From contig NZ_AP023243.1 in NCBI RefSeq assembly GCF_016756495.1, positions 1,488,001 to 1,552,000 of the forward strand: a DNA stretch of 64,000 bases. Direction: 5' to 3'. This DNA is from Mesorhizobium sp. 113-3-3. Lineage in GTDB: Bacteria; Pseudomonadota; Alphaproteobacteria; Rhizobiales; Rhizobiaceae. Positions 16,691 to 25,912 of the stretch are shown piece after piece. The notes below the pieces were generated by a model. The model did not search any database. It saw nothing but the letters and a program-made list of their open reading frames with translations, and had not been told where the DNA came from. A program made the translations under genes and the position numbers. Every line of letters starts with the position of its first letter. Position 1 is the stretch's first letter.

Positions 16691-18062
16691 CATCGACTTC
16701 CCATACGGGATACAGCCGGACGAGCCGATCAAGGTGGCGTTTGCCGCAGGTCAGCAGCACAATTACGCACACCCTCCCTTGTTGATCGTATTGGCCCGCT
16801 TCGCGGGATGGCTTTCCGGCGCGTCGAACGAACATGACTATTTGCTGGCCGGCCGCAGTGTCAGCGCCGTGGCCTGCGTCGCGGCAAGCATCCTCTTCTA
16901 CATCGTCTTGCGGCGATACGCGGACGGCATCAATGCCTTCCTGTGGGCCTGCATTTTTGCGGTCTCGCCAGCCATCGCGGTTCACGCGCATTACTTCAAG
17001 GAAGATGCCGTCCTGGTCTTCGCCCTGTGTGCCGGGCTGCATGCGCTGGTGCGGCTGAAGGAGCAGGTCAGCACAGCCAATCTGGTCTATTTCGGATTTG
17101 CGCTCGGCCTCGCCGCAACGGCGAAATATGTGGGCGTCGGCAACAGCCTCGTTCTTTTCATCGTGGCGATTGTCCACTGCAGGCTCAGCCTCAGACAAGG
17201 CATCGTCATTGCCGCCACGAGCCTGCTCACGGTGGTCGCCATATTCGGCGTATCGCTGCTGACCGAGACCGCAAGCGGGCTCTCGACGGTGATCCAGGGC
17301 CTTGGCTCGGAACTGATGCACGCGAAAACGGGCCACGACCTCAAGGAATGGTTCTGGGAAGGCTATGGGCTTACGCATTTCCGCTACCATCTGATCCCCA
17401 GCCTCACCGGCCCGACCGTGGCGATCGCCCTTGGGGCGATCGCTGTGGCCGTCGTCGCCGACCGCGACAGATATGTCGCCGCCTATGCGGGCGTGGCCTT
17501 CATCTGGCTTTTCCTGCTCGAACTCTCGCCGCTGAAACTCGTCGGCTTCATGCGTTACGTCCTGCCGGTCGTTGTCTATCTGCTGCTGGCCGCGGGCATC
17601 GCCTGTTCCAGGTCGATCGGGCCGCGGACCAGGTCGCTGACGATCGGAGTTGGGCTTGTCGCCATGGTCGCGAGCGCGCATGCCGGCATGGCCTATGTCG
17701 CTAATCTGGACCGGCAAACGGATACACGCTTTGCGGCGATGCGCTTCCTCGAGACGCAAGGCGTCACGCATTTCCGGGTGGACTTTCCAATGGGAGAGCC
17801 GGCACCGGAAACCAGGGACTACCGCGATCTGTCGTCAGCCGATTTCCTCGTATCGTCGAAATTTCAGCGATATCTGCGCGGCGGAGGGCTGAGCGCGCAA
17901 GACCCGAGAGTATACGAGCTTGCCGGCATGTTTCGTTGCCTCGACAGCCATGTCGCGGCGCAATTTTCAAAGCCTTACGGCGACTATGGCTATGTCGCCC
18001 CAACGGTGAGGATCTATGATCTGCGCAATGCAAGATCCTGCGTCCTCGCAAACGGGTCGTAG
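16572..18062 (+). CDS. Family 39-type membrane glycosyltransferase
   Basis: About 496 residues with roughly ten hydrophobic segments. The first periplasmic loop has the acidic pair expected for PMT/ArnT-type enzymes in GIQPDEP, followed by HPPLLIVLARF. Such enzymes move a sugar from a polyprenyl carrier to a protein, lipid or glycan; the acceptor is unknown. Residues 1-38 (SIKQIGWVGLAQRGD, LALAAIS) match the 53-residue protein encoded at 18112, so the gene start looks built on a duplicated copy. The ATG at 16572 was chosen because the upstream ATG at 16540 runs into a stop at once. Confidence 0.78.
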   Translation: MILSPSIKQIGWVGLAQRGDSQALAILALAAISASLAFHNIDFPYGIQPDEPIKVAFAAGQQHNYAHPPLLIVLARFAGWLSGASNEHDYLLAGRSVSAVACVAASILFYIVLRRYADGINAFLWACIFAVSPAIAVHAHYFKEDAVLVFALCAGLHALVRLKEQVSTANLVYFGFALGLAATAKYVGVGNSLVLFIVAIVHCRLSLRQGIVIAATSLLTVVAIFGVSLLTETASGLSTVIQGLGSELMHAKTGHDLKEWFWEGYGLTHFRYHLIPSLTGPTVAIALGAIAVAVVADRDRYVAAYAGVAFIWLFLLELSPLKLVGFMRYVLPVVVYLLLAAGIACSRSIGPRTRSLTIGVGLVAMVASAHAGMAYVANLDRQTDTRFAAMRFLETQGVTHFRVDFPMGEPAPETRDYRDLSSADFLVSSKFQRYLRGGGLSAQDPRVYELAGMFRCLDSHVAAQFSKPYGDYGYVAPTVRIYDLRNARSCVLANGS

Positions 18063-18076
18063 GGCCTCAAACTCAT

Positions 18077-18260
18077 TTTGACAGCCGGCGACGTTGCTGA
18101 TCAAAGGCGGCATGACGAAACTCCTCGCCCTTGTCATCATCGGGTTCATGGTCATCCAGCTGATCAAACCGATCGGCTGGCCGGGGCTCAAGCGCCGCGG
18201 CGACTTCTGGAAGCTGGCGCTGCTGGCCATGGCGGCAATCTCGCTGGCCGCCGTGCTCGG
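18077..18260 (+). repeat. Duplicate, copy B (intact small gene and leader)
   Basis: Counterpart of 16502-16690. The TTGACA-like motif and leader are conserved, and the reading frame from 18112 is intact. Shared protein motif: IK-IGW-GL--RGD---LA-LA-AAIS. Confidence 0.75.
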
Positions 18261-18273
18261 GCATTTGACATAG
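18112..18273 (+). CDS. Small membrane protein of unknown function
   Basis: A 53-residue protein: N-terminal helix TKLLALVIIGFMVIQLI, the short PIGWPGLKRRGD loop, then a second hydrophobic helix FWKLALLAMAAISLAAVLGH. It is probably a two-helix inner-membrane protein. It lies 49 bp after the glycosyltransferase and shares homology with that protein's N-terminus. A TTGACA-like element precedes it. No family name is recognised. Confidence 0.7.
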   Translation: MTKLLALVIIGFMVIQLIKPIGWPGLKRRGDFWKLALLAMAAISLAAVLGHLT

Positions 18274-18300
18274 CCAGCAGGCCGCACCGGCCGTCGGTTC

Positions 18301-19014
18301 TCAGCTGGCCAGAACCATGCCGACGAGATGTTCCGCCCAGGCGCGGTAGCCCGCCTCCGAGGCGTGGAAACCGTCCGAGGCGAAACCCTGTTCGGGATTG
18401 GTGATCGGCAGGCGTGGCGCCGGCACGGCGCCGCGCTCCAGGCAGAGCCGTTCGCCCATCCGGTTCATTGCGGTGGCGCGGATCTCGAGGATCTTGCCGA
18501 GCAGTGGCGGCATGGCCGGCGCCCGCGTGAACTCCAGCACCGGCGACCACACCACGCGGGCCTCCGGCCATTTGGCGCGCAGGCCATAGAGCAGGCCGCC
18601 GAACTCCTTCTTGAAGCGTGGCACGGAATGAAAATTCTTGGTGTCGTTGGTGCCGATGGCAAGCACGATATGCGTCCACGGATCGGCGGAGAGGTTGGGC
18701 AGGACATGATCGCGGATCTGGCCCGATGTCGCCGAATTGAAGCCGGCGGCGCGCCAGCGCACGGCACGGCCGGTACGCCGCGCAATCAGCATGGCGAGTT
18801 GCGCGGCAAGCCCGTCCTCGGAATTGCCGATGCCGACCGAGGCAGCCGAGGAATCGCCCAGCACCAGAAGTGAGATGTCAGGCGCCTTGCCCGATATTTC
18901 GTGCATGACCGGCCCCTGCGCCGGCAGCATGCGCGTGGTGCGGCGGCGCACGCCGAGCCCCTGCCAGACATAGACGGGGAAGGCGAGCCAGGTGAGAGGG
19001 GTGGGAAAACGCAT
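18301..19014 (-). CDS. SGNH/GDSL-type hydrolase
   Basis: A 237-residue esterase/lipase-like protein. The catalytic blocks are GDSSAASVG (block I Ser), GFNSATS (block II Gly), GTND (block III Asn), and ASDGFHASEAGY (block V Asp/His). An N-terminal hydrophobic stretch (LTWLAFPVYVWQGLG) may anchor it. The substrate could be an acyl or acetyl ester. It converges with the small membrane protein gene and is read in the same direction as the DUF899 gene behind it. Confidence 0.88.
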   Translation of the reverse strand: MRFPTPLTWLAFPVYVWQGLGVRRRTTRMLPAQGPVMHEISGKAPDISLLVLGDSSAASVGIGNSEDGLAAQLAMLIARRTGRAVRWRAAGFNSATSGQIRDHVLPNLSADPWTHIVLAIGTNDTKNFHSVPRFKKEFGGLLYGLRAKWPEARVVWSPVLEFTRAPAMPPLLGKILEIRATAMNRMGERLCLERGAVPAPRLPITNPEQGFASDGFHASEAGYRAWAEHLVGMVLAS

Positions 19015-19097
19015 GGCGACACCGTTTGACGATCGGTGGCAGGCTTAGCGCAAGTTTCGGCCGCCGTGAACGGATCCCTGGATTGCAGGCCAGTGCC

Positions 19098-19835
19098 CTA
19101 AGGGTATACGTCTTCCTGCCGCGACCTGTTTCCATATTCATCGTGTAGTCGCACCCAGTCCATGGAGGTCCTGTAAGGGCCGGTTTCGTCTCGGCCTTTC
19201 GGGGCAATGTCGAGATATTGATAGGCGCCGATGAACTGCTCGCTGCCGCGGGCGCGTGACATGAAGGTCAGGAAGATGTCGCCGGTCTCGTTCTTGTGGA
19301 AGACGGTGGTGCCCGGCAGGTCTTTCGACGTCAGCACAGGCGTTTCGAAATTGTAGACGGCTTCGCCGGATGCGATCTGCCTGTCGGTGAATGAGACCTG
19401 CATGTCGAAGTTGAAGTCCGAGGCATAGGAAGAGACCCAGTCGAACTTCCAGCCCATGCGCTGCTTGTAGGGTAGCAGCTCGGCGAGCGGTGCCCGCGAT
19501 ACAGAGACAAGCGACACATCATGATGCCTCAGATGCTGGTTGGCGCCGTCCATGTGGTCGGCGACGAAGGCACAGCTTTCGCAGTGATGATTGGAACCTG
19601 GCGCGAAGACGAAGTGATAGACGATCAACTGGCTGTTGACGCCAAACAGGTCGGCCAGCCGCTGCGGCCCTTGTTCGGTCTCGAAGACATAATCCTTCCT
19701 GATCTTCAGCCATGGAAGCTCACGCCGCTCAGCCGCAACGCGCTCACGAAGCCGCGTCAGTTCCTTCTCGCGGATCAGATGCGCCTTGTGCGCCTGGAAC
19801 CAGTCTTCGCGTGAAACGACCTTGTTGCGATGCAT
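19098..19835 (-). CDS. DUF899 family thioredoxin-like protein
   Basis: A 245-residue protein with a thioredoxin-fold core and the motif HHCESCAFVADHMDGA, i.e. a Cys-x-x-Cys pair. Other family features are HLRHHDVSLVSVSRAPL and VSSYASDFNFDMQVSF. Members are annotated as DUF899 and are of unknown biochemical function; redox activity is likely. The start at 19835 was taken rather than the upstream in-frame ATG at 19883. It has no obvious operon partner. Confidence 0.88.
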   Translation of the reverse strand: MHRNKVVSREDWFQAHKAHLIREKELTRLRERVAAERRELPWLKIRKDYVFETEQGPQRLADLFGVNSQLIVYHFVFAPGSNHHCESCAFVADHMDGANQHLRHHDVSLVSVSRAPLAELLPYKQRMGWKFDWVSSYASDFNFDMQVSFTDRQIASGEAVYNFETPVLTSKDLPGTTVFHKNETGDIFLTFMSRARGSEQFIGAYQYLDIAPKGRDETGPYRTSMDWVRLHDEYGNRSRQEDVYP

Positions 19836-19956
19836 GAACCTCTCCGTGTCTCTCACCCCCAAGGACGTTCGGGATGAGCGCAAACCGACATCGCTGCCGG
19901 CAACACCCAGAGGAAAATAGGAATGAGGAAGGTCTTCCCCAAATCACAGGTAACAA

Positions 19957-19982
19957 AAACCCGGGCGCATTGGCCCGGGTTT
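19957..19982 (-). terminator. Intrinsic terminator of fba
   Basis: AAACCCGGGC / GCCCGGGTTT with a 6-base loop; on the minus strand it is followed by a U-rich run. It lies 20 bp after the fba stop codon. Confidence 0.9.
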
Positions 19983-20001
19983 GAAGGGAGACGAACTGGG
20001 A

Positions 20002-21027
20002 TCAGGCGGCCTGTTCGAGGCTCGCCTTCCATTCTCCGAGCGCGGCCAGGTAATTCATGTGGGCGCGATGGGTGAAGGCGGCCTGGCCGGCGGCGACATT
20101 CGACGCCTTGCCGCTCCATGCCTTTTGCGGGGCGGCCTGCAGCGCGCGGCCATAGGAGAAGGTCAGCTTCCACGGGTGCGGGCCGATGGCGTTGATGGCG
20201 TTGAGGTTGGCGGTCGCTTCCTCGTCCTCCTGGCCGCCGGAGAGGAAGGCGATCCCCGGCACCGCCGCCGGCACCGTCTCGCGGAACAGTTTTATGGTCA
20301 TCTCGGCGACCTTTTCGGGGGTGTCCAGCGTGCCCGACTTCTTGCCCGACAGCACCATGTTGGGCTTCAGGATCGTGCCTTCGAGCACGACGCCCGCCGC
20401 ATGAAGTTCATCATAAAGCTTGATCAGCGTCGCTTTCGAGACGTCGTAGCAGGTGTCGATGTCGTGGGCGCCGTCCATCAGCACTTCCGGCTCGACGATC
20501 GGCACGATGCCTGCCTCCTGGCAAAGGGCGGCATAGCGGGCGAGCGCATGGGTGTTCGCGCTGATCGAATTGACCGAGGGCACGCCCTTGGATTTATCGA
20601 TGTCGATCACGGCGCGCCATTTGGCGAAGCGGGCGCCGAGCTTGTAGTAGTCGGCGAGGCGCTCGCGCAGGCCGTCGAGCCCCTCGGTGATGGTGTCGCC
20701 TGGAAAGCCGGCCAGCGGCTTGGCGCCGGCATCGACCTTGATGCCAGGGATGGCGCCCGATGCCTTGATGATGTCGACCAGCGGCGTGCCGTCGGCGGCC
20801 TTCTGGCGGATGGTCTCGTCATAGAGGATGACGCCGGAAATATACTTGGTCATCGCGTCCTTGGCGCGGAACATCATCTCGCGATAGTCGCGACGGCTGT
20901 CGGCCGTCGATTCGACGCCGATCACGTCGAAGCGCTTCTTGATGGTGCCGGAGCTTTCATCGGCGGCCAGCAGGCCCTTGCCGTTGGCCACGATCGCGGC
21001 GGCAATGTCTTCGAGACGTTCGCTCAT
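20002..21027 (-). CDS. fba: Fructose-bisphosphate aldolase class I
   Basis: A 341-residue metal-independent aldolase of the eukaryotic-like class I family. It interconverts fructose 1,6-bisphosphate with dihydroxyacetone phosphate and glyceraldehyde 3-phosphate. Seen are LLAADESSGTIKKRF near the N-terminus and the Schiff-base Lys in EGTILKPNMVLSG. An AGGAG site precedes two consecutive ATG codons (21030, 21027); the second has better spacing. It follows pgk on the same strand with a gap of about 128 bp. Confidence 0.95.
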   Translation of the reverse strand: MSERLEDIAAAIVANGKGLLAADESSGTIKKRFDVIGVESTADSRRDYREMMFRAKDAMTKYISGVILYDETIRQKAADGTPLVDIIKASGAIPGIKVDAGAKPLAGFPGDTITEGLDGLRERLADYYKLGARFAKWRAVIDIDKSKGVPSVNSISANTHALARYAALCQEAGIVPIVEPEVLMDGAHDIDTCYDVSKATLIKLYDELHAAGVVLEGTILKPNMVLSGKKSGTLDTPEKVAEMTIKLFRETVPAAVPGIAFLSGGQEDEEATANLNAINAIGPHPWKLTFSYGRALQAAPQKAWSGKASNVAAGQAAFTHRAHMNYLAALGEWKASLEQAA

Positions 21028-21102
21028 CATGCTTCTCCTGAAAGGGGTTCGTTCCGCGCTTAACGGAAGTCTACCGCCAAAGGAATGGCATCGGAAAGCT
21101 CG

Positions 21103-21110
21103 AATCGATT
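21103..21110. promoter_or_regulatory. AATCGATT core upstream of fba
   Basis: A self-complementary AATCGATT lies 73 bp before the fba start. The same core lies upstream of gap (25794-25801). LacI-type regulators commonly use such centres, but the site is short and may be chance. Confidence 0.25.
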
Positions 21111-21155
21111 GAAAGTCTCGGGCGCCGTCCGCCGCGTCGTCGATCCCGTGGGGCC

Positions 21156-22352
21156 TTACTTCTTCAGCACGTCGACGCCGGGCAGCGGCTTGCCTTCCAT
21201 CCATTCCAGGAAGGCGCCGCCGGCGGTCGAGACATAGGTGAAGTCGTCGGCGACGCCGGCATGGTTGAGTGCCGCCACCGTATCGCCGCCACCGGCGACG
21301 GAGACCAGCTTGCCGGCCTTGGTGCGCGCGGCCGCATGTTTTGCCGCCGCCACCGTGGCGTGATCGAACGGCTCGATCTCGAAAGCGCCGAGCGGGCCGT
21401 TCCACACCAGCGTCGCGGCACGGTCGATCCATTCGCCAATCGTCTTCACGGTCTTTTCGCCGACATCCAGGATCATGCCGTCGGCCGGCACGTCGGAGAT
21501 GGCGACGGTCTCGCAGGCGGCGCCCGCCTTGAATTCCCTGGCGACGACGCCGTCGACCGGCAGGATGATGGCGCAGCCGGCCTCGGCCGCCTCGATAATG
21601 ATCTGCTTGGCGGTGGCGGCAAGGTCATGCTCGCACAGCGACTTGCCGACATTGGTGCCGCGCGCGGCAAGGAAGGTGTTGGCCATTCCGCCGCCGATGA
21701 CCAGCGCGTCGACCTTCTTCACCAGGTTCATCAACAGGTCGATCTTGGTCGAGACCTTGGCGCCGCCGACAATGGCGACGACCGGGCGGACCGGATTGCC
21801 GAGGCCCTTCTCCAGCGCCTCGAGCTCGGCCTGCATGGTGCGGCCGGCAAAGGAAGGCAACAGATGCGCCAGCCCTTCGGTCGAAGAATGGGCGCGATGC
21901 GCCGCGGAAAAAGCGTCGTTGACAAAGATATCGCCATTGGCGGCGAGCCTTTCGGTGAAGGCCGGATCGTTCTTCTCCTCGGCCTTGTAGAAACGGGTGT
22001 TTTCCAAGAGCAGCACGTCGCCCTTGTTCATGGCCGCGACGGCACTTCCCGCCGTGTCGCCGACGCAATCCGAGGCAAAGCCGACGGGACGGCCGAGCAC
22101 CTGCGCCGTCGCCCTGGCGATCGGCTCCAGCGAGAATTCCGGCGAGGGGCCATCCTTGGGCCGGCCGAAATGGGCGAGCAGGATGACCTTGGCGCCCTTG
22201 CCGGACAATTCGGCGATGGTCGGCGCGATGCGCTCGATGCGGGTGGCGTCGGTGACCTTGCCGTCGGCGACGGGAACGTTGAGGTCGACCCGCACCAGCA
22301 CGCGCTTGCCGCTGATGTTGCCGATATCGTCTAGTGTCTTGAAGGCGGCCAT
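21156..22352 (-). CDS. pgk: Phosphoglycerate kinase
   Basis: A 398-residue enzyme converting 1,3-bisphosphoglycerate and ADP to 3-phosphoglycerate and ATP. Motifs: [20 protein letters not shown] at the N-terminus, [11 protein letters not shown], and the nucleotide-binding [13 protein letters not shown] near the C-terminus. A GGAAC-type ribosome site (AAGGGAAAGGAACCC) precedes the ATG at 22352. It is read in the same direction as the tkt, gap and antiporter genes. Confidence 0.97.
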   Translation of the reverse strand: MAAFKTLDDIGNISGKRVLVRVDLNVPVADGKVTDATRIERIAPTIAELSGKGAKVILLAHFGRPKDGPSPEFSLEPIARATAQVLGRPVGFASDCVGDTAGSAVAAMNKGDVLLLENTRFYKAEEKNDPAFTERLAANGDIFVNDAFSAAHRAHSSTEGLAHLLPSFAGRTMQAELEALEKGLGNPVRPVVAIVGGAKVSTKIDLLMNLVKKVDALVIGGGMANTFLAARGTNVGKSLCEHDLAATAKQIIIEAAEAGCAIILPVDGVVAREFKAGAACETVAISDVPADGMILDVGEKTVKTIGEWIDRAATLVWNGPLGAFEIEPFDHATVAAAKHAAARTKAGKLVSVAGGGDTVAALNHAGVADDFTYVSTAGGAFLEWMEGKPLPGVDVLKK

Positions 22353-22508
22353 GCGGGTTCCTTTCCCTTGAGAAATCGCCGGGACCATACCTCGCATCAA
22401 TGACGATGCAAGGCTTGAGCCGGGGTGGGAGTGAAAATTTGAGGCGGGCGGGAACATAGTCCGTGAAGATCGCCCCACGCCGGTGGGCAGGGGCAACGAT
22501 CGCCCTTG

Positions 22509-24392
22509 TCAGCTTCCGGTCGTTGCCTTCTCAACCGGCGGCTCGGGGGTGTCTTCGGCCTGTGCTGCCGCTTCCTGCGTCTCGGTCGGTTTGCGCCAGT
22601 TGCGGATGAAGGCGCTGAGACGGTCGCCCATCTCGCCGGCGCTGAGGAAGACTGGCACCCGCGCAACCGGCGCGGTCGGCTCGAAGGAAAGGCCGAGACC
22701 CGTGATCCTGCCCTTGTCGTCGACATCCCTGACGATCAGTTCGATCGAGCCGATCAGCACACGGTCGGCATATTCGGCATGGCCGCCAAGCCGCGCCGTG
22801 ACCAGCGCGCCGACGGTGAGCTTCTGCTCCGCCTCTGTCAGGCCCGGCGTATAGGCGGCTTCCAGCTCGGCGGCGGAGCGCGCCGGGTCGACGGCGAAGG
22901 CGCCGAAGAAATCGGCGTCTTCCGGGTCGACCACCGCGCGACTGGCGAACAGCTTGTCGAGCAGGCGCGGATAGCGGTCCGGCACGAAGATATAGACCTG
23001 GTCGCCGGCGGCGAGCCGCCCCATGTCCTGGAAGCGCATCGAGCGCCCGTCACGCAGCACCAGCGAGGGCCGTGCCCAGCGCGGAATGCGCTCGCCGCGC
23101 GCCACCGGGCTGCCATGCGCCACGCGATAGGCGAGAAGCTCGTGATGGGCGGAGCCGGGGAGTTCAAGCTCGACCTTGTCCAGCGGTCCGAGGCGCGCCG
23201 GTACGATGAGGCCGAGGCGACGCGCCAGCGGCCCGACCGTCCAGCCCTGGATGACCAGCGACACCAGCACGATGATGAAGGCGGCGTTGAAGATGGTGCG
23301 GCCGTTTTCCAGCCCGCCGAGCAGCGGGGTGATGGCGAGCAGGATCGAGACGGCGCCGCGCAGGCCGACCCAGGAGACGAAGGCGACCTCGGGGCGCGGC
23401 AGGCGGAACGGGATCAGGCAGAGCCAGACCGCGATGGGCCGCGCGACGAACATCAGGAACAGGCCAAGCGCGATCGCCGGCACCATGATCGCGGGAAATT
23501 GCGAGGGGGTGGCGAACAGACCGAGGATCAGGAACATGATGATCTGCGCCAGCCACGACATGCCGTCCTGGAAGCGCTTGAGGATGGTGACGGCGCGGAT
23601 GTCGGAATTGCCGGCGATCAGGCCGGCGATATAGACCGCCAGGAAGCCCGAGCCGCCAATGGCGCCGGCGGCGGCGAAGACCATCAGCGACAAGGTCAGC
23701 ACGAAGATCGGCAGCAGGCCGTGGTCGAGATTGAGCCGGTCGACGAGGCGCACGATGGCGAGGCCTCCCAGCACGCCGACAATGGCGCCGAGGCCCATAT
23801 TGACGAGGAAGCCGAGGATCAGGCTGGTGACCAGGACGTTGGTTTCGGGGTTGGCGTGGGCGGCGATGACCTCGACCAGTGTGATGGTCAGGAAGATGGC
23901 GATCGGGTCGTTGGTGCCGGATTCCACTTCGAGCGTGGAGCGCACGCGTTCGCGCAGATTGATCTCGCCGGCGCGCAGCAGGAAGAACACCGCCGCGGCG
24001 TCGGTCGACGCGACGGCGGCGCCGAGCAGGAAGGATTCCAGCCAGCTCAGGTCAAGCAGATAATAGGCGGCGGCACCGAACAGGCCGGTGGTGAGAAGCA
24101 CGCCGAAGGTCGCCAGCGACAGCGCCGGGCCCGCTGCCTGCCGCAAGGCGTTGAGCGGCGTGCCGAAGCCGGAATCGAACAGGATGACGGCGAGAGCCAG
24201 TGAGCCGGCAAAATAGGCGATGCGGGCATTGTCGAATTCGATGCCGAGGCCGTCGGTTCCGGTGGCAAGGCCGATGCAGAGAAAGAGCAGCAGGAGGGGG
24301 GCGCCGAAGCGGAAGGCGATCAGGCTCGAAAACGCGGCGGCGACAACCAGCGCCGTGCCGACCAGCGTGACGAGATAGATCGCATGCTCCAT
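22509..24392 (-). CDS. K+/H+ antiporter, CPA1/NhaP2-type with C-terminal TrkA-C and CorC domains
   Basis: A 627-residue protein. About 12-13 membrane segments form the Na/H exchanger domain, with the ion-binding site in LEVESGTNDPIAIFL (adjacent Asp in ASTDAAAVFF) and GFLAVYIAGLIAGNS. Then come a TrkA-C domain (residues about 410-480) and a transporter-associated CorC-like domain that ends LGLSFEPTAP. This order matches potassium/proton antiporters CvrA/NhaP2. It is unusual that it separates pgk from gap. Confidence 0.9.
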   Translation of the reverse strand: MEHAIYLVTLVGTALVVAAAFSSLIAFRFGAPLLLLFLCIGLATGTDGLGIEFDNARIAYFAGSLALAVILFDSGFGTPLNALRQAAGPALSLATFGVLLTTGLFGAAAYYLLDLSWLESFLLGAAVASTDAAAVFFLLRAGEINLRERVRSTLEVESGTNDPIAIFLTITLVEVIAAHANPETNVLVTSLILGFLVNMGLGAIVGVLGGLAIVRLVDRLNLDHGLLPIFVLTLSLMVFAAAGAIGGSGFLAVYIAGLIAGNSDIRAVTILKRFQDGMSWLAQIIMFLILGLFATPSQFPAIMVPAIALGLFLMFVARPIAVWLCLIPFRLPRPEVAFVSWVGLRGAVSILLAITPLLGGLENGRTIFNAAFIIVLVSLVIQGWTVGPLARRLGLIVPARLGPLDKVELELPGSAHHELLAYRVAHGSPVARGERIPRWARPSLVLRDGRSMRFQDMGRLAAGDQVYIFVPDRYPRLLDKLFASRAVVDPEDADFFGAFAVDPARSAAELEAAYTPGLTEAEQKLTVGALVTARLGGHAEYADRVLIGSIELIVRDVDDKGRITGLGLSFEPTAPVARVPVFLSAGEMGDRLSAFIRNWRKPTETQEAAAQAEDTPEPPVEKATTGS

Positions 24393-24420
24393 CCGTGATT
24401 TGCCCCTCGAATTCCTGCCG

Positions 24421-24518
24421 CATGACCCCGAAATCGAGATCGATTTCGGAAAGGATCATGCGCCAAATCAAAAGTGTTACAGCGTCCTTTGCGCGTCCGA
24501 GGACGCGCGGCGCTGTAA
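24421..24518. repeat. RIME-like palindromic repeat element
   Basis: Two nested stem-loops typical of rhizobial intergenic mosaic elements. The first has a perfect 10-bp stem CCGAAATCGA / TCGATTTCGG flanked by CATGA-CC and GG-TCATG. The second has an outer TTACAGCG / CGCTGTAA with an inner GCGCGTCC / GGACGCGC. Only one copy occurs in this window. Confidence 0.65.
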
Positions 24519-24638
24519 TGTCTTCTCGCTTTACGGGAGAGTGGGGCGAAGGCATGGCCAGTGCAAGGCGGCAGGGTGGTTTTTTGGCGCGGGCCATTGA
24601 TTTTCCGGCGGTTCGGCGTTGCTGCTCCGGCAAATGAA

Positions 24639-24664
24639 AAACGCCCGGACGAAGCCGGGCGTTT
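24639..24664 (-). terminator. Intrinsic terminator of gap
   Basis: AAACGCCCGG / CCGGGCGTTT with a 6-base loop. On the minus strand the second arm is followed by more Us. It is 26 bp behind the gap stop codon. Confidence 0.9.
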
Positions 24665-24689
24665 CAGGTGTCGAGAAGACGGTCCGCGA

Positions 24690-25700
24690 TCAGGCGATGG
24701 TCTTGCCGAAGGCGACCGCGGTGTCGCCCATGCGGTTGGAGAAACCCCACTCGTTGTCGTACCAGGACAGCACCGAAACGAAGTTGCCGTCCATCACCTT
24801 GGTCTGGTCGAGCGCCATGATCGAGGAGCGCGGATCATGGTTGAAGTCGATCGAGACGTTCGGGTGATGGGTGACGCCGAGAATGCCCTTCAGCTGGCCG
24901 TTGGAAGCGGCGATGACCGCTTCGTTGATTTCCTGCACCGTGGTGGCGCGCTTGGCGATGAACTTGAAGTCGACGACCGAGACGTTCGGGGTCGGCACGC
25001 GGATCGAGATGCCGTCGAGCTTGCCCTTGAGGTCGGGAAGCACGAGGCCGATGGCCTTGGCTGCACCGGTCGAGGTCGGGATCTGCGACAGTGCGGCGGC
25101 ACGGGCGCGGTAAAGATCCTTGTGCATGGTGTCCAGCGTCGGCTGGTCGCCGGTGTAGGAGTGGATCGTCGTCATCATGCCCTTTTCGATGCCGACCGTC
25201 TCGTGCAGCACGGCGGCCAGCGGCGCCAGGCAGTTGGTGGTGCAGGACGCGTTCGAGATGACGATGTGGTCCTTGGTCAGTTTGTCGTGGTTGATGCCGT
25301 AGACGACGGTCAGGTCGGCGCCGTCGGCGGGTGCCGAGACCAGCACGCGCTTGGCGCCAGCGGTCAGGTGCGCGGCGGCCTTGTCGCGGGCGGTGAAGAT
25401 GCCGGTGCATTCGAGCGCGATGTCGACGCCGAGCTCCTTCCACGGCAGCTGCGTCGGGTCCTTGATGGCGGTGACCTTGAACTTTTCCTTGCCGACGGTG
25501 ATCTGGTCGCCATCGACACTCACCTCATGCGGGAAGCGGCCATGCACGCTGTCGTAGCGCAGCAGGTGCGCATTGGTCTCGACCGGGCCGAGATCGTTGA
25601 CGGCGACGACGTCGATGTCCTTGCGGCCGGATTCATGGATGGCGCGCAGGATGTTGCGGCCGATGCGGCCGAATCCGTTGATGGCAACTCTGACGGTCAT
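24690..25700 (-). CDS. gap: Glyceraldehyde-3-phosphate dehydrogenase, type I
   Basis: A 336-residue enzyme with the NAD-binding [10 protein letters not shown] start and catalytic Cys153 in SNASCTTNC. His and Arg of the phosphate site lie in HSYTGDQ and [12 protein letters not shown]. The D-L (not L-P) signature near residue 36-38 (VVAVNDLGP) is compatible with the type that prefers NAD. A stem-loop terminator follows. It lies between tkt and the antiporter on the minus strand. Confidence 0.97.
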   Translation of the reverse strand: MTVRVAINGFGRIGRNILRAIHESGRKDIDVVAVNDLGPVETNAHLLRYDSVHGRFPHEVSVDGDQITVGKEKFKVTAIKDPTQLPWKELGVDIALECTGIFTARDKAAAHLTAGAKRVLVSAPADGADLTVVYGINHDKLTKDHIVISNASCTTNCLAPLAAVLHETVGIEKGMMTTIHSYTGDQPTLDTMHKDLYRARAAALSQIPTSTGAAKAIGLVLPDLKGKLDGISIRVPTPNVSVVDFKFIAKRATTVQEINEAVIAASNGQLKGILGVTHHPNVSIDFNHDPRSSIMALDQTKVMDGNFVSVLSWYDNEWGFSNRMGDTAVAFGKTIA

Positions 25701-25790
25701 TTTTCTCTCCCTGGGAGCTGGAAGGCTGACGATGGGTCCGCAGCTTCATAGCGGCGGACGGCCAAAGAATCCAGCCAAAGCGACACAGAT

Positions 25791-25803
25791 CTAAATCGAT
25801 TAG
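25791..25803. promoter_or_regulatory. CTAAATCGATTAG near-palindrome upstream of gap
   Basis: The AATCGATT core is flanked by CTA and AG, giving a near-palindrome of a type used by LacI-family regulators. It is 90 bp before the gap start. A similar core lies upstream of fba. Confidence 0.35.
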
Positions 25804-25912
25804 GTTGGGCCAGTCCGGCGAAATCGCTTTGCGCGGTTTCGCCGGAGCACTTTTGTTCTGTGCCTGCCGTCATCCCAAAACCGTCACACGGTTTTGGGCG
25901 GCATGCACAACC

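Noticed and set aside
22506..24203. Long plus-strand open frame antisense to the antiporter
   Set aside because: Composition is biased (Asp/Gly/Gln/Arg-rich, low complexity) and the antiporter on the other strand has clear membrane segments.
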